Source of the DNA: Phoenix dactylifera
Lineage: Eukaryota; Streptophyta; Magnoliopsida; Arecales; Arecaceae
Direction of reading: 5' to 3'
NCBI RefSeq assembly: GCF_009389715.1
Contig: NC_052392.1
Coordinates: 33,032,125-33,096,124 of the forward strand
DNA: 64,000 nt
Shown: piece by piece, positions 63,757 to 64,000 of the stretch
Position numbering within the stretch: position 1 is the stretch's first letter
How the letters are laid out: the number at the start of each line of letters is the position of its first letter
Translations under genes and position numbers: made by a program
Notes under the pieces: generated by a model
Databases searched by the model: none
Seen by the model: only the letters and a program-made list of their open reading frames with translations
Told to the model about the DNA's origin: nothing

Positions 63757-64000
63757 ACGAGCGTTCCATCATCTTGGAGTGGGACTCCGCTACTACTGTC
63801 ATCAATTGGATCCGAAAGGGCAACCGTTGCATCCACCGCTTGCTCCGAGATATCTAGACAATAATAAGGGATGGAGGGGCTTTTTAGGCCAAGCACATAT
63901 TCCGTGAAGTTAATGGGGCTGCAGATTGGCTAGCTGCTTATGTAGCCCGTCTCCGGTAGTACTCTGTAGGCTAGTGATAGGGAGTTGCCTCTCGCACTCC
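63757..64000 (+). mobile_element. LINE RNase H fragment at the window edge
   Basis: The plus strand reads ILEWDSATTVINWIRKGN, then IHRLLRDI and, after stops, AKHIFREVNGAADWLAAYVA. These correspond to EGDSATVISWIRRG and REANGAADWVAAYV of the LINE at 47.3-49.0 kb. It begins about 140 bp upstream of the preferred Nudix start, in the opposite orientation, and may continue past the window. Confidence 0.8.

Overview
This is nuclear DNA of a flowering plant: AT-rich, gene-poor, with spliced genes, GT-AG introns and many retrotransposon remnants. A monocot, possibly a palm, is my best guess, because two of the genes open with GC-rich first exons (uricase and Nudix) and then become AT-rich. That placement is inference.

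Four host genes can be reconstructed exon by exon. (1) 15910-19563, plus strand: a TMK-type leucine-rich-repeat receptor kinase in two exons, 946 aa. (2) 30422-35985, minus strand: an AIF/FSP1-like FAD/NAD oxidoreductase in four exons, 372 aa. (3) 50732-55121, plus strand: peroxisomal uricase in eight exons, 308 aa, ending in the variant peroxisome signal SKM. (4) 56450-63617, minus strand: a plastid-type Nudix hydrolase in six exons, about 220 aa. Uricase and the Nudix gene converge with about 1.3 kb between their stop codons. The four genes belong to unrelated pathways (auxin/cell-surface signalling, quinone/NAD(P)H redox, purine breakdown, nucleotide housekeeping), and nothing suggests a cluster.

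The rest is mobile DNA and its debris. RNase H-bearing L1-type LINE pieces lie at 8.3-11.8 kb (minus, interrupted by an LTR-like insertion), 12.2-12.6 kb (plus), 39.4-42.65 kb (minus), 46.3-50.15 kb (plus) and 63.76-64.0 kb (plus). At 46.3-50.15 kb a younger, GC-rich, poly(A)-tailed LINE with an open 565-codon frame sits inside an older, decayed LINE whose zinc-finger region resumes on the far side. A 2,246-bp solo LTR (26146-28391) is flanked by a perfect 5-bp duplication, GAGAT. Two related TRIM-like elements lie at about 23.86-24.16 kb and 33.94-34.21 kb, the second inside an AIF-gene intron. There are also tandem duplications, microsatellites, a minisatellite and tRNA-derived SINE-like traces.

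I found no convincing new biological system. The most informative items are the LINE-in-LINE nest, the solo LTR with its target duplication and promoter-side hairpin, the uricase SKM terminus, the altered C-V-D-R-P motif in the AIF-like protein, and an orphan GC-rich island with TCP-type sites at about 13.0-13.5 kb.
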